This document shows, one piece after another, positions 47,632-57,900 of a stretch of DNA of 64,000 nucleotides; position 1 is the first letter of the stretch; each line of letters starts with the position of its first letter. The notes under the pieces were generated by a model, which saw only the letters and a list, made by a program, of their open reading frames with translations, was not told the origin of the DNA and ran no database searches. This DNA comes from Hydrogenovibrio kuenenii DSM 12350 (lineage in GTDB: Bacteria; Pseudomonadota; Gammaproteobacteria; Thiomicrospirales; Thiomicrospiraceae). A program made the translations under genes and the position numbers. The stretch covers positions 1 through 64,000 of the forward strand of contig NZ_JAGP01000001.1 in assembly GCF_000526715.1 (NCBI RefSeq), in the 5' to 3' direction.

Positions 47632-47646
47632 TTAAGTTAAACTTAA
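47632..47646. promoter_or_regulatory. Palindrome upstream of tnsA, possible operator
   Basis: TTAAGTT-A-AACTTAA, a perfect odd palindrome 30 bases before the tnsA start and next to the third TnsB site. It is likely part of the tnsABC control region. Confidence 0.45.
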
Positions 47647-47676
47647 CTAGGTTAAAGCTCTATGGGATAAGCTTCT

Positions 47677-48498
47677 ATGCCTAGAAGAAAATTGCAGTCA
47701 AATCAAGATTTCAATCGCGCTTTGCAGCATAAATATGGTTTGGGAAATGGTCAGGATTACAAACCATGGTTAAGGGTTCAAGATGTTCCCTCTAATGGCA
47801 CTAGATCAGAAATTTTCGGATTGAAAACGAGACGAGTGCATCACACACTTTCGTCACTTGAAACAGAACTATTCTATATTTTGGAGTTTAATGATTCTGT
47901 TGTCGATATTCGAGAGCAGTTTCCATTGATACCTCTACCTCTTTCTATAAGTATTTCTTCACTGCTTTGTATTGAGCACCCAAAACATCCAGTATCTAAA
48001 GAGCCAATTGTCTTAACAACTGATTTTTTGATTACGAGGCGTATTGAAAACGAAATTTTTTATGAAGCAGTTTCAGTAAAGCCTGAAGGGTTATTGTCTG
48101 CTCGTAGTCTTGAAAAAATTGAGATTGAACGGGTCTGGTGGGAGTTGCAGGGTATTAAGTTTTGGATATTTACAGGTAATGAAAAGACAAAATTACAGAG
48201 CAAAAACATTAATTGGTTTACACACGCAATAAGACAACGAGAAGCTTTTGATGATTCTATTCTTCAGGGAGCGCTTGCTATTCTTAATATAGGGAAGTTT
48301 TTAAAAAAGGATGTGGTTGAAAAGTTTGAACAACTTTTAAATATTGAATCGGGGCAAGGTCTTGAACTTTTAAGGTCTTTAATTGCCTTGAAGATGATAT
48401 CGGTATGCTTGGATTATGAAATTGAGAGCTCTGAAATTATTGAAATTCAGTCTTTAATTTCCATGAAGGAGGCCAAATATGCCAATTCTTGGAAATAG
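47677..48498 (+). CDS. tnsA: Tn7-like transposase subunit TnsA
   Basis: A 273-residue endonuclease that cuts the 5' ends of the transposon, working with TnsB. The restriction-enzyme-like active site is intact: E62 (LETEL), D116 (TTDFLI) and K135 (VSVKPEG), close to Tn7 TnsA E63, D114 and K132. A C-terminal helical domain follows. Having TnsA implies cut-and-paste transposition. The 3' end overlaps tnsB by 20 bases. The ribosome site is weak. Confidence 0.95.
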   Translation: MPRRKLQSNQDFNRALQHKYGLGNGQDYKPWLRVQDVPSNGTRSEIFGLKTRRVHHTLSSLETELFYILEFNDSVVDIREQFPLIPLPLSISISSLLCIEHPKHPVSKEPIVLTTDFLITRRIENEIFYEAVSVKPEGLLSARSLEKIEIERVWWELQGIKFWIFTGNEKTKLQSKNINWFTHAIRQREAFDDSILQGALAILNIGKFLKKDVVEKFEQLLNIESGQGLELLRSLIALKMISVCLDYEIESSEIIEIQSLISMKEAKYANSWK

Positions 48499-50593
48499 TG
48501 TTTGGAATGCTAAAAATGTGCTGGGTTTGGAAGATGGTTTATACAGGGTGATATCTGTTGTTTTTCAAACAAAAGAAATAATCTTGTTTCCAATAATTAA
48601 TCAGACGGCAGAAATCAAACCTTTATGTGTGCCACTAGATTTTTTTGAAGAAGCAATAACCGATAAATCCATTATCAAATTTGATTTTGAATTGCCCAGT
48701 TTCATGCAGAAAGCTGACTCAGAAATATCGGAAAAAGAATTAAAGAAAAGAAATCATAATCTGTACTTGATTAGCGGATTAATAGAAGATAGCCAATTCA
48801 TTTATGAATATGCCAAAAATAAAAAAATTTCTAGGCTTGCAGAGCATGCCACCAAAGTTGGAACTTATCGAAAAAGATTAGCGCGATTACTAACTCTTTA
48901 TTGGAAGTTCGGACAATCATCTAATGCGTTACTTCCCTTTTATCAGAATAGCGGCGCGCCAGGAAAGCCTAAAATTGCAAAAAGTAGTACTCTAGGAGCA
49001 CCAAAGAGCACTAGAACCTTGGCCGTTACAACTTCTGAAAAATATGTCCTGCAACCAGTGGATAAAAAAAACATCAAGTCATACTTGAAAAAACACTTCT
49101 TAATTGTGAATGGCCCTGCTTTAAAAAAAGTTTATGAAGATTTTTTAAAAAAACATCATTCGGAAGAATTAAAGTTGGCAAAACTAAAAGGGCGAGTCCC
49201 ACTTGTACCAAGTTTTCGACAATTTAGTTACTGGAAGCGCCAATTTTTCACAAAAGATGAAATCATCCGCAAAAGAAATTCTGAGCACCATATTAATTTA
49301 AAAAGCAGAGCGGTCATTGGAAGCGTTAAAGATGAATGGAAAGTACCTGGTAGTTGCTTTGAGTTAGACGCAACAGTAGCTGATGTCCATATCGTTTCAA
49401 GTTTTCGAGCTAATGCAGTTTTAGGTCGTCCAACAATTTATTCGATTGTGGATAGAGCTAGTGGCATGATTGTAGGATTAAATGTTTCACTGTTCCATGC
49501 TTCTTGGCGAGCAGCAAGGTTAGCACTGGCCAATGCTTTTTTACCAAAGGCGGAATACTGTAAAAGTTTTGATGTTGATATTGTTGATGCTGAGTGGCCT
49601 TGCCATCATGCTCCGTTGAGATTGATGTGCGATAACGGAGAAATGATTGGCCTTCAACCTCAGCAAACTATAGTCCCTTTTACTGAACTACAATTTGCTC
49701 CGCCCTATAGAGGCGATTTCAAGTCTATGGTTGAAAGAAGGTTTGGGTTGCTTAATAGCAAAGTGATACATCAGTTATTAGGAACGACTCGTGGCAGGCA
49801 AGTCGTTCGAGGAGATGAAAATCCAAAAAGCCGAGCTGTGTACACTCTGAAAGAATTTACTAAAGAATTAATACTAGCAGTATTAGAGTTAAATAAGACC
49901 ATTTACGATAGTCTTGCAACGATTGACGATGCATTGATTAGAAACGATTTAGCTCCGACGCCACTAAATTTTTGGAAAATTCATTTAAAAAACCATCAAC
50001 ATGCACTAAAAAAAGCAAATCGTGAAGATGTGATTGGGCAGCTTTACCCTGCAGATAAAGCAAGTGTTACTAGAAATGGTATTTTCTATAACGACATTTA
50101 CTATGGCTGTGATAAGTTGATTGAAAATAACTTAGCAAGTATTGCTAGAGTTAATGGGCGTTGGACTGTTGAAGCAAGAGTTAATGAAAATACCGCGGAC
50201 TATATTTATGTTCGATTTGATAAGACATCCAGCTTTGTTAGGTGTGATTTGACCAAAAGGAGTTCAATGTATGCCGGCAATTCCTTAATCGATGCGGATT
50301 TTGTTCAAGATTGGTTAAAGGATAAAAAAGCGAAACATATTGCTGAAAATTTGGATTCAAATTTTGACTCGAATAGGAGTATACAAGAGGCCGTTGGCAA
50401 AAAAAGGTTAAAGAGAGACGGTAAACGAAAATTAGTAGATTCTTCTGGAATTCGACAAAACCGTGAAGACGAACTTAAAAAAACAGTACATCAAGTCTCT
50501 GAAGTTAAAGATATGCCAACTCCTGAAAAGGCAATGGATGATGAGAGGTCAAATGATCGCGTCGTTTATCTTCCGCGGAGAAAGAAAAAGTAA
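48479..50593 (+). CDS. tnsB: Tn7-like DDE transposase TnsB
   Basis: A 704-residue retroviral-integrase-superfamily transposase that joins the 3' ends. The catalytic triad is visible as D297 (FELDATVADVH), D385 (LMCDNGE) and E419 (SMVERRFG), a D-x33-E spacing like Tn7 TnsB. N-terminal helix-turn-helix segments should bind the left-end repeats. The basic C-terminal tail (about 615-704) is the expected TnsC-contact region. GGAGG within tnsA drives its start. Confidence 0.96.
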   Translation: MPILGNSVWNAKNVLGLEDGLYRVISVVFQTKEIILFPIINQTAEIKPLCVPLDFFEEAITDKSIIKFDFELPSFMQKADSEISEKELKKRNHNLYLISGLIEDSQFIYEYAKNKKISRLAEHATKVGTYRKRLARLLTLYWKFGQSSNALLPFYQNSGAPGKPKIAKSSTLGAPKSTRTLAVTTSEKYVLQPVDKKNIKSYLKKHFLIVNGPALKKVYEDFLKKHHSEELKLAKLKGRVPLVPSFRQFSYWKRQFFTKDEIIRKRNSEHHINLKSRAVIGSVKDEWKVPGSCFELDATVADVHIVSSFRANAVLGRPTIYSIVDRASGMIVGLNVSLFHASWRAARLALANAFLPKAEYCKSFDVDIVDAEWPCHHAPLRLMCDNGEMIGLQPQQTIVPFTELQFAPPYRGDFKSMVERRFGLLNSKVIHQLLGTTRGRQVVRGDENPKSRAVYTLKEFTKELILAVLELNKTIYDSLATIDDALIRNDLAPTPLNFWKIHLKNHQHALKKANREDVIGQLYPADKASVTRNGIFYNDIYYGCDKLIENNLASIARVNGRWTVEARVNENTADYIYVRFDKTSSFVRCDLTKRSSMYAGNSLIDADFVQDWLKDKKAKHIAENLDSNFDSNRSIQEAVGKKRLKRDGKRKLVDSSGIRQNREDELKKTVHQVSEVKDMPTPEKAMDDERSNDRVVYLPRRKKK

Positions 50594-50605
50594 GGTGGCG
50601 AGATT

Positions 50606-52036
50606 ATGAGAAAGGTGAAGGCTATATACCATAAAGCGATACTGCCTGAGCATCAGGGTAATCCCTTTATTGAGGCATTGCCAAAAAAACAGAGTGCAGA
50701 AACGCTGATGGAGTCCTTTGCCCACTATCCAGCAATTGATGAAGAGGTTAGATTTCACGCAGATCCCCTTGTAAGGGAGGAATATACTCAGAGACTTAAA
50801 TCTCTGAGGCAGCCTCTTCCAATTTATTATGAATGTTTTAGAGCAATTGAATCCGCTATAAAAGCTGGTTACTCAAGTAAGAACCCTTTTACACCAACCA
50901 CGGCGCAATACTTACATTATCCTATTGATGAACTTCCTGAAATTGAGCCAAAAACAGGTTTTTTTGAACCAAAAGCCGACGGAATAACTCTCATTGGAGA
51001 AAGTGGTGTAGGTAAAACTAGTATGCTAGAGCAATTACTGAACTATTTTCCTAATGTTATTGAGCATGAAGCCTATCAGGGTAAGCAAATGGAGTTCACT
51101 CGACAAATTGTGTGGATAAAAGTAGATTGCCCTAATAATTCGAGTGTGAGAGAGCTTTGTGAGGAAATATTATCAATGATTGATGCGGCTTCAGGTGAGC
51201 TGACAAAACCCGAAGCAACTATTCCTAAGTTAATGAGACAAATTGAGCAAAAAATTAAATCAAATTTTTTGGGACTGCTCGTTATTGATGAAATGCAAAG
51301 GCTTGTATTTAAGCGCACTGGCGGAGAGAACAACTTACTTAATTTCCTCCACAGTTTAGTTAACAAGCTAGGGGTTCCAATATTATTTTGTGCAAACCCA
51401 CCATTTAATGCAACTTTGGCTAAAACCTTGAAAGCAGCACGAAGAGCGGAAAGCGGTGGTTATTTTGAGATGCATCCTTTGAAAAGAGAAAGTCAAGGAT
51501 GGGATTATTTTGTCCGTGAGTTATGGGATTTACATTGGACAAATGTAACCACTGAATTGACAGAGAGTTTGAATAACAAATTATTTGAATTGTCTGTTGG
51601 AAATCTTGATTTGGCTCACAGAATTTACAGAGATGCTCAAAGGCTTGTGATTGGTTCGGGTGATGAAAGAATTACAGAAGCTGTTCTAGAGCAAGCTTAT
51701 GCCACAACTTGTGGACTTTCATCTAAGACGGCTGAAGTTTTGGAGCTCCGAAAACAAAACTTATTGCCAAGACGAAATAAAAAAATGGAACCACAAAAAG
51801 AATCATCACATGCTGCAATTAAGGTAGAGACGAACAAAAAATTTGTAGCAGATGTCACAAGAGTGCAACACCCCGAATTTCATTTTAGGCTTCGAGAGTT
51901 AATAGAGGATGTCGCTTTAATAGAAAGAATTCAATCGCCTGACGTTTTGAGATGTGCCATTGATCAGGAAGACCCATTGAAATATTTGCGGCAAAACAAT
52001 TTACTTCTAGATGACCCTCTTCAGCAGCTTACTTAA
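50606..52036 (+). CDS. tnsC: Tn7-like AAA+ regulator TnsC
   Basis: A 476-residue AAA+ ATPase that links the target selector to TnsAB. Walker A is GESGVGKT (131-138) and Walker B LLVIDEMQRL (224-233). N- and C-terminal extensions correspond to TnsD- and TnsAB-contact regions in Tn7. It begins 12 bases after tnsB and ends 17 bases before tniQ, so the four genes form one operon. Confidence 0.95.
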   Translation: MRKVKAIYHKAILPEHQGNPFIEALPKKQSAETLMESFAHYPAIDEEVRFHADPLVREEYTQRLKSLRQPLPIYYECFRAIESAIKAGYSSKNPFTPTTAQYLHYPIDELPEIEPKTGFFEPKADGITLIGESGVGKTSMLEQLLNYFPNVIEHEAYQGKQMEFTRQIVWIKVDCPNNSSVRELCEEILSMIDAASGELTKPEATIPKLMRQIEQKIKSNFLGLLVIDEMQRLVFKRTGGENNLLNFLHSLVNKLGVPILFCANPPFNATLAKTLKAARRAESGGYFEMHPLKRESQGWDYFVRELWDLHWTNVTTELTESLNNKLFELSVGNLDLAHRIYRDAQRLVIGSGDERITEAVLEQAYATTCGLSSKTAEVLELRKQNLLPRRNKKMEPQKESSHAAIKVETNKKFVADVTRVQHPEFHFRLRELIEDVALIERIQSPDVLRCAIDQEDPLKYLRQNNLLLDDPLQQLT

Positions 52037-52053
52037 AAGAGACTGATAGAAAC

Positions 52054-53601
52054 ATGTTATTCCCGAATCAGCTCCCCGACGAAACTCTATACAGTAGATT
52101 GATTCGACATCAAACAGTTTTGGGATTTAACGAAAAAGAGTACTTGAAACGAATTTTTCAAAATCCAAGATTGAGTATCCACCCTTTTCTTACAGTTGGT
52201 TTGACTGAGATTGCAAAAATTTCAGGTGAAGATACATATGATTTGTTTCGGAATCAAACTCTTGGCTCCCTTTTCATCTACTTGATGCCTGTCTCAGGAA
52301 AAAAAATTTATCACTCTCTTTTAAAAAATGAGGGAGCTATGGCTTTTAGGCATAGCTGTTTATCGAATTTTCGGGAGACCAAAAAGGTTACTGTAAATTA
52401 TTGTCCTGTTTGCTCTGAGGAAGACATTCAAAGCTATGGGGTGACCTATTGGCACAGAAGTCATCAAATACCTGGTATAGAGAGCTGCCCTGTTCATAAT
52501 GTTAGATTAATTGAGCTTGATTTGCCTGAGCGGCCTCACATAAAAAAAGGCTTTTTACCACTTTTGTCAGAATCGACTCTTTGCAATGAAAAGCATGGTC
52601 AACTGTCTCAGTATTGTTTCGAATTTTTGAAAAGTGTTTCTGAACAAAACCAAAAATTTAATTTGGCAGAGCTTAAGTACAAATTGATTGGTGGTGGATA
52701 TGTAACTAAAGGTGGTCGAATAAGAAGAAATCAATTGAGTCAGGATTTTTTTGACTGCGTGCAAGCCATTGATTTTCACAGCCATAGTCTTTTACCAAAA
52801 AATGAAAATGATTATCGTTATTTAACAAATCTATTCATACCAAACATTGCACAGCATCCATTCAAATACTTGCTATTTAATTTTTTCCTAAGCCAGCTTT
52901 CTCAAAAAACGTTAAATTTTGAACCCTCATTGCCTTCCATAGACTATCAAGACTCTTCTAGAAAAAATTGTATTCAATACCTTCAAAAAGGATTGTCCTT
53001 AGCCGAGGTGGCTAGAAAAACGGGTAAAAGTGTCTCTTATCTCAAAAGGTTAGCCGGATTAAATAATATTGATGTTTTGAAAGAGCCAATAGTTTTAACT
53101 CAGAGAATAAAAGCTCGTGCTCGCAAAATGGCTTGGAGAGGGTTTCATCGACGAGCGATAGCATCACAATTTGATGTTTCAATTGGAACGATAGAAATGC
53201 TTATTTCTTCAGAAAATGGATTAGTCGAGCATCGTAAGAAATGTCGATATCATTCTAAACGAAGAAAGTATAAAGCCGAAATTTTAAGGGTAGTCAAAAG
53301 TCATCCCAATTGGGCTCGACAGCAAATTAGACAAAAGCATAATGCTGCATTTTCCTGGTTATTTATGCACGAAAAAAATTGGCTTTATCAAAATTTGCCT
53401 GATGCTAGCCCTCCCACTAGGCATGTCAGAGTGGACTGGAATAAACGAGATGAGCTATTAGCAACACAAATATCAGATATTTTATCTAAAGCAGTAGAAA
53501 AACCATCATTGACTAAATTGGAGCTGATTATTGGTCATAGGTGGCTATTAAAAAATAAAGATAAGTTGCCTAAAACTATGAGCATATACAATCGGTTTTA
53601 G
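52054..53601 (+). CDS. tnsD: TniQ/TnsD target-site selector (first copy)
   Basis: A 515-residue TniQ-family protein. The N-terminal TniQ domain starts LFPNQLPDETLYSRLIRH, and the zinc finger is C117-x2-C120 with C145-x2-H148 (NYCPVCSEED, ESCPVHNVRLIELD). C-terminal helix-turn-helix units include SLAEVARKTGKSVSYLKRLAG and HRRAIASQFDVSIGTIEMLI. Size and architecture match TnsD, so it most likely recognises the yhiN 3' end. Last gene of the transposition operon. Confidence 0.92.
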   Translation: MLFPNQLPDETLYSRLIRHQTVLGFNEKEYLKRIFQNPRLSIHPFLTVGLTEIAKISGEDTYDLFRNQTLGSLFIYLMPVSGKKIYHSLLKNEGAMAFRHSCLSNFRETKKVTVNYCPVCSEEDIQSYGVTYWHRSHQIPGIESCPVHNVRLIELDLPERPHIKKGFLPLLSESTLCNEKHGQLSQYCFEFLKSVSEQNQKFNLAELKYKLIGGGYVTKGGRIRRNQLSQDFFDCVQAIDFHSHSLLPKNENDYRYLTNLFIPNIAQHPFKYLLFNFFLSQLSQKTLNFEPSLPSIDYQDSSRKNCIQYLQKGLSLAEVARKTGKSVSYLKRLAGLNNIDVLKEPIVLTQRIKARARKMAWRGFHRRAIASQFDVSIGTIEMLISSENGLVEHRKKCRYHSKRRKYKAEILRVVKSHPNWARQQIRQKHNAAFSWLFMHEKNWLYQNLPDASPPTRHVRVDWNKRDELLATQISDILSKAVEKPSLTKLELIIGHRWLLKNKDKLPKTMSIYNRF

Positions 53602-53680
53602 AGAAGTAAAACAAGTTGATAATACATAACATGTCGCTTAATGTATAAATTGAGTTAATTTTTTTGGGTGGAGGTTTATT

Positions 53681-54949
53681 TTGTCCTGTCCTGTATGTTT
53701 TTTTCGTGATGATTATCAAAAGCAATTAAAAACCAGCTTGTTCGGAATTGATCGTTTTGAAAACAAGATGAGAGCCTATAAGTCGAAATTCATTGAGGGT
53801 GTTCGCGATATGGTCAATCTTTCCGAGTGTAGTTGCTCTGCAACATATAACTCTCCTGAGATGGCTAAATGGACGGGCGATTTTCTTTCGGAGTTGAAAA
53901 ATTCGGAAAGCATTATTAATGAGGCATTTGATGAAATAATTTCAATTTACGAAGACTTTATTGGTAAAAGTCAAAAAGTCGCCATTGAAAACTTTTGGTC
54001 ATATTTAACCCAACAAGATTTACTGAATGATAAAGAAGGTGCATTTACAAGTTCAAGACTATATTTTCGAGCTAGAAAAAAGAGCACTAGTTTTGAAACA
54101 ACAGATGTTCGTGCGCATTTCCATATCCCCTTTTCACAAAGGGAGAGAGTTGCTAACCAAAGATTTAGTGTAAGTGGTCAACCAATGCTTTACTTTGGTA
54201 GTTCTACGTTTGGAGTGGAAAAAGAACTTGAAAACTCTTGTGACAACTTGTCAATGGCCGCTTTTTTGCCGTCTGCCAACATATACTCCAATGCCAAAAT
54301 ATTTAATTTAAGGAATCGAATTAATATTATTGTAGAAAATTCTTTGCCAGGAATTTTTGGAGCAAGAAGTAAGATTTCATATGATGACCCTACCATTGGT
54401 TTTGGCCGGGATACGATTTCAAAAGATATTCATAAATCAGTTTTGATGTTCTTGTGTACTTTCCCAAGAGAGTTCACAAATTCATTTGTTGCCGAATATG
54501 TTCTTCCACAAATATTGACGACGGCTCTTTTAGAGCATAAATATATTGGCTTAATATTTCCTTCGACAAAGGATTATTCCTCTATACAAGGTCATCACCG
54601 ATTCTCTTCATTTAACATGAACTTAGGGATTTACGTTCCGTATGATCCAGAAAATGACATTAACGAATCTTTACTTAGCTCTTTTTCTGCATTTACATTG
54701 GACGGTTCAGAGTCTTTAAATAGGACTCCACAAGAAGTTTTAGATAGATCAAGAGAAGTTATATCTAAATTGAATGAGAGGTGCTTAGGTACAAATTCGA
54801 TTATGCCCATTATTTTGGTACAAAACGAAATTGATTACATCAAGTCGGCTCAGATAAATAATCTTAATTATTTTCAAACAACAGCGGGAAAAATTGAATT
54901 AGAGCTTTATATGAAAATGTTCGACTATTTAGAGGCAAGTGCATGTTAG
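53681..54949 (+). CDS. RES-domain protein (NAD+-cleaving toxin fold) in transposon cargo
   Basis: A 422-residue protein from TTG 53681, with a strong GGAGG 6-7 bases upstream. The N-terminus has CPVC and CSC clusters that may bind zinc, then a helical region. The RES domain spans about 125-320. R161 (NQRFS), Y171 (PMLYFGSS) and E182 (VEKELE) reproduce the R-x9-Y-x10-E spacing of RES toxins such as Pseudomonas putida Res, and GLIFPSTKD (S295) fits the conserved serine. RES toxins phosphorolyse or hydrolyse NAD+. No Xre-type antitoxin lies next to it; instead a nuclease-STAND gene follows after 37 bases. I infer a defence effector. Confidence 0.82.
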   Translation: MSCPVCFFRDDYQKQLKTSLFGIDRFENKMRAYKSKFIEGVRDMVNLSECSCSATYNSPEMAKWTGDFLSELKNSESIINEAFDEIISIYEDFIGKSQKVAIENFWSYLTQQDLLNDKEGAFTSSRLYFRARKKSTSFETTDVRAHFHIPFSQRERVANQRFSVSGQPMLYFGSSTFGVEKELENSCDNLSMAAFLPSANIYSNAKIFNLRNRINIIVENSLPGIFGARSKISYDDPTIGFGRDTISKDIHKSVLMFLCTFPREFTNSFVAEYVLPQILTTALLEHKYIGLIFPSTKDYSSIQGHHRFSSFNMNLGIYVPYDPENDINESLLSSFSAFTLDGSESLNRTPQEVLDRSREVISKLNERCLGTNSIMPIILVQNEIDYIKSAQINNLNYFQTTAGKIELELYMKMFDYLEASAC

Positions 54950-54986
54950 ATTTTGCGCCTTAAGATAACTAAGAAGGTTTAATGGA

Positions 54987-57900
54987 ATGGTTTTTTTTGA
55001 GCTTGAGCCAGCAGATATCTCGAATTTAAACGATAGCGATTTACGTGAGTTGGTAGCTAGGTTATGTGAGGCCGAGCTGACACAAAAAAGTATTTCGACT
55101 AAGTGTGTCTCATGGGGAGGCGCTCAAGAGGCACCGGATGGAGGGCTTGATGTTAGTGTTTCTGGTGCTGCCACTGTCGATAAGATGGGCTTTGTTCCAA
55201 GGCCTAATACAGGCTTTCAAGTAAAAAAACACAGCATGGGACAAGCCGCTTGTGCAAAAGAAATGCTGGATGGTGGTGATGTTAAAAATGTAATAAAAGA
55301 TTTGGCATGTGTAAATGGAGCTTACATCATTGTTAGCGGTAAAGATGATTGTACTGATAGCATGCTCAAAAATCGCCTGCTAGGAATGGCATCAGCAGTT
55401 AGTGATTTAGACGAAAAAGACGACCTGTTTCTAGATTTCTATGGAAGAGATCGTTTGTGTTCATGGCTTAGACGCTTTCCTGGGGTAGCATTGTGGGCTC
55501 GTTTGAGGTTAGGTAAACCCTTATCTGGCTGGAAACCATATGGTCGTTGGGCAGCTACACCAGCAGATCAAATAGATGACTTTTTATTAGATGAGCACCC
55601 ATGCGTATTTGATACCAATTTAAACCCTAAGTCTCCAGTTTCTATTCGTCAAGGAGTTGAAACAGTCCGACAGAAACTTTCCGTTGCTGGATCTGTAGTT
55701 CGAATAACGGGATTGTCAGGCGTTGGCAAAACTCGTTTTGCCCAGGCGCTTTTTGAAGATAATGTTGGTAGTGATGCGTTACCAATGGCCAATGTTATTT
55801 ATGCAGACTTAGGTAATAACTTAACTCCAACAGCTACAGAGTTAATTTCTTATTTAACGGCAAATGATTTAACGGCGTATGTTGTGTTAGATAATTGCCC
55901 TCCTGACGCGCATCGACAATTGCAGAAACAAGTATCCTTATCTGAGGGTGTTAAGCTAAGCCTCCTTACAATTGAATATGACATTTCAGATGATCGTCCG
56001 GAGGAAACAGAGGTAGTTCACATAGAACCTTCCAGTCATGAAATAGTTTCAAAATTAATCCAAAGAAGGTTTCCTGAATTAGGGCAATTGAACGCAAGGA
56101 CCATAGCCGAATTTGCAGGAGGTAATGCTCGAATTGCTATTGCTCTTGCTAGTCAAGTAGATGCGAACGAAAGTCTGATTAACTTTTCAGACGATGATCT
56201 TTTTCAAAGACTATTCCATCAACGAAAAGGAAGGGACGAGAATCTACTTGAAAGTGCTGAAATTTTATCTCTTGTCTATTCATTTAATGTATCTAAAACT
56301 GACTTTAACGATGAGTTAGAAACATTAGCACAAATTAGTGGGTTGGAACGTCGAACTCTGAGTCGTAGTCAATCAGAGTTACTACAAAGACAAGTCGCCC
56401 AACAGAGGGGCGACTGGAGAGCTATTTTGCCTCATGCTTTAGCAAATCGCCTTGCTAAGCGGGCACTTCAGTATCTTGATTTTCAAGATATCAACACCTA
56501 TTTGTTTAAATCTGAAAATTTCCGGCTATTGAAATCGTGTGCACATAGGTTGGGTTATTTGCATGATTACGAACCAGCTCAGCAATTAGCTGAAACCTGG
56601 ATGTTGCCAGGGGGACCTTTAAATGACTTGGGATCTTGCGATGCGCAACAATTGGCAGTTATTAGTTATATAGCGCCTGTTTTTCCTGAAACGCTTTTAC
56701 AAACCATTGAACGCGCTTCAAGCACACCAAACTTTTGCACTAGAGAAAATAAGCAATTTTCTACGTTTGTTACGTTGTTACGAAAGGTTGCTTATTACGA
56801 TGAATATTTTGATCGAGCAGCAGGGTTAATACTGAAGTTCGCAGAAAGCGAAAGGAAGGGTGAAAACCATAATAGTATTGTTAATCATTTGAGGGAGTTA
56901 TTCTCCTTATATTTATCTGGCACGTTGGCAACTCCCGAACGCAGACGTTCTTTTTTAAAGCACCTAATGTGCTCTGACATCCCAAGGCAAAATGAAATTG
57001 CAAAAGAACTGTTTTCTTCAGCATTTCAAACATCACACTGGTCATCGACAACTGCATTTGATTTTGGCGCAAGAGCAATGAGTTATGGCTGGGAGCCAAG
57101 AAATCGAAAAGAACAGAATGATTGGTATGAAGGATTTACCCTTCTTTTATCGCCTTTGTTGAAGTCAGGGGATGAATTACATGAAAAGTGGGCGAAAGAT
57201 TTACTTGCTCAGAATTTTAGAAGTCTTTGGAGTTTTGCTGGTTGCATTGATATCCTTGAAGAGTTAATAACTCATAATGTCAATAATGGTGACTGGACAG
57301 AAATTTGGCAGTCCATAAAAGAGACTTTATATTTTGATGGTAAAAACCATCCACCAGAAATCTTGTTGCGATTAGAAAAGCTTGAAAAGCTTTCGGCACC
57401 TAAAAACTTGATTTCGGAAATACGAGCGTATATTTTCACTCCACCATGGGACTTAATCAAAGGCAAGGGAAAAAAGTATTCAGAAGAGTCATATGAAGAA
57501 GCAATTCTATCTGTCGAAAGGCTGGGTGTTTCTGCAGCAGCCGAACCAGAGATTATTCGCCATCTTATACCCGAATTATGGGAAAGCAGGGTTGCTTCCA
57601 TTGATTATTTTGGAAAAGGGTTTGGGATAGGTGTTAAGGATAAAAGGAAGGCATTAGATCTTGTAATAGACTTGATGACAGCTCAACAATGTTTGGAGGT
57701 TGAGTATTCAGGTTTTTTTTATGGTTTTATTCAGGGCATTTTTGAAACCGCTCCCGAAATCATTCAAGAAGTTCAATCGAGATTTTTGGATCAGCCAGGG
57801 TTAAAGCCACATGCAATTCATCTATTAGATGCTATTCCTTTAACGTCTTGGGGTGAGGAAAAAATTATAGAACTAGCACAAAAAGATGAGATTGAAGCAT

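Noticed and set aside
53681-54949. RES gene as a classical RES-Xre toxin-antitoxin pair
   Set aside because: No small Xre-type antitoxin gene lies immediately before or after it; both neighbours are long genes of other families.
57272-57601. Antisense 109-codon ORF inside the nuclease-STAND gene
   Set aside because: No ribosome site or recognisable motif; the plus-strand frame is continuous over 1272 codons.
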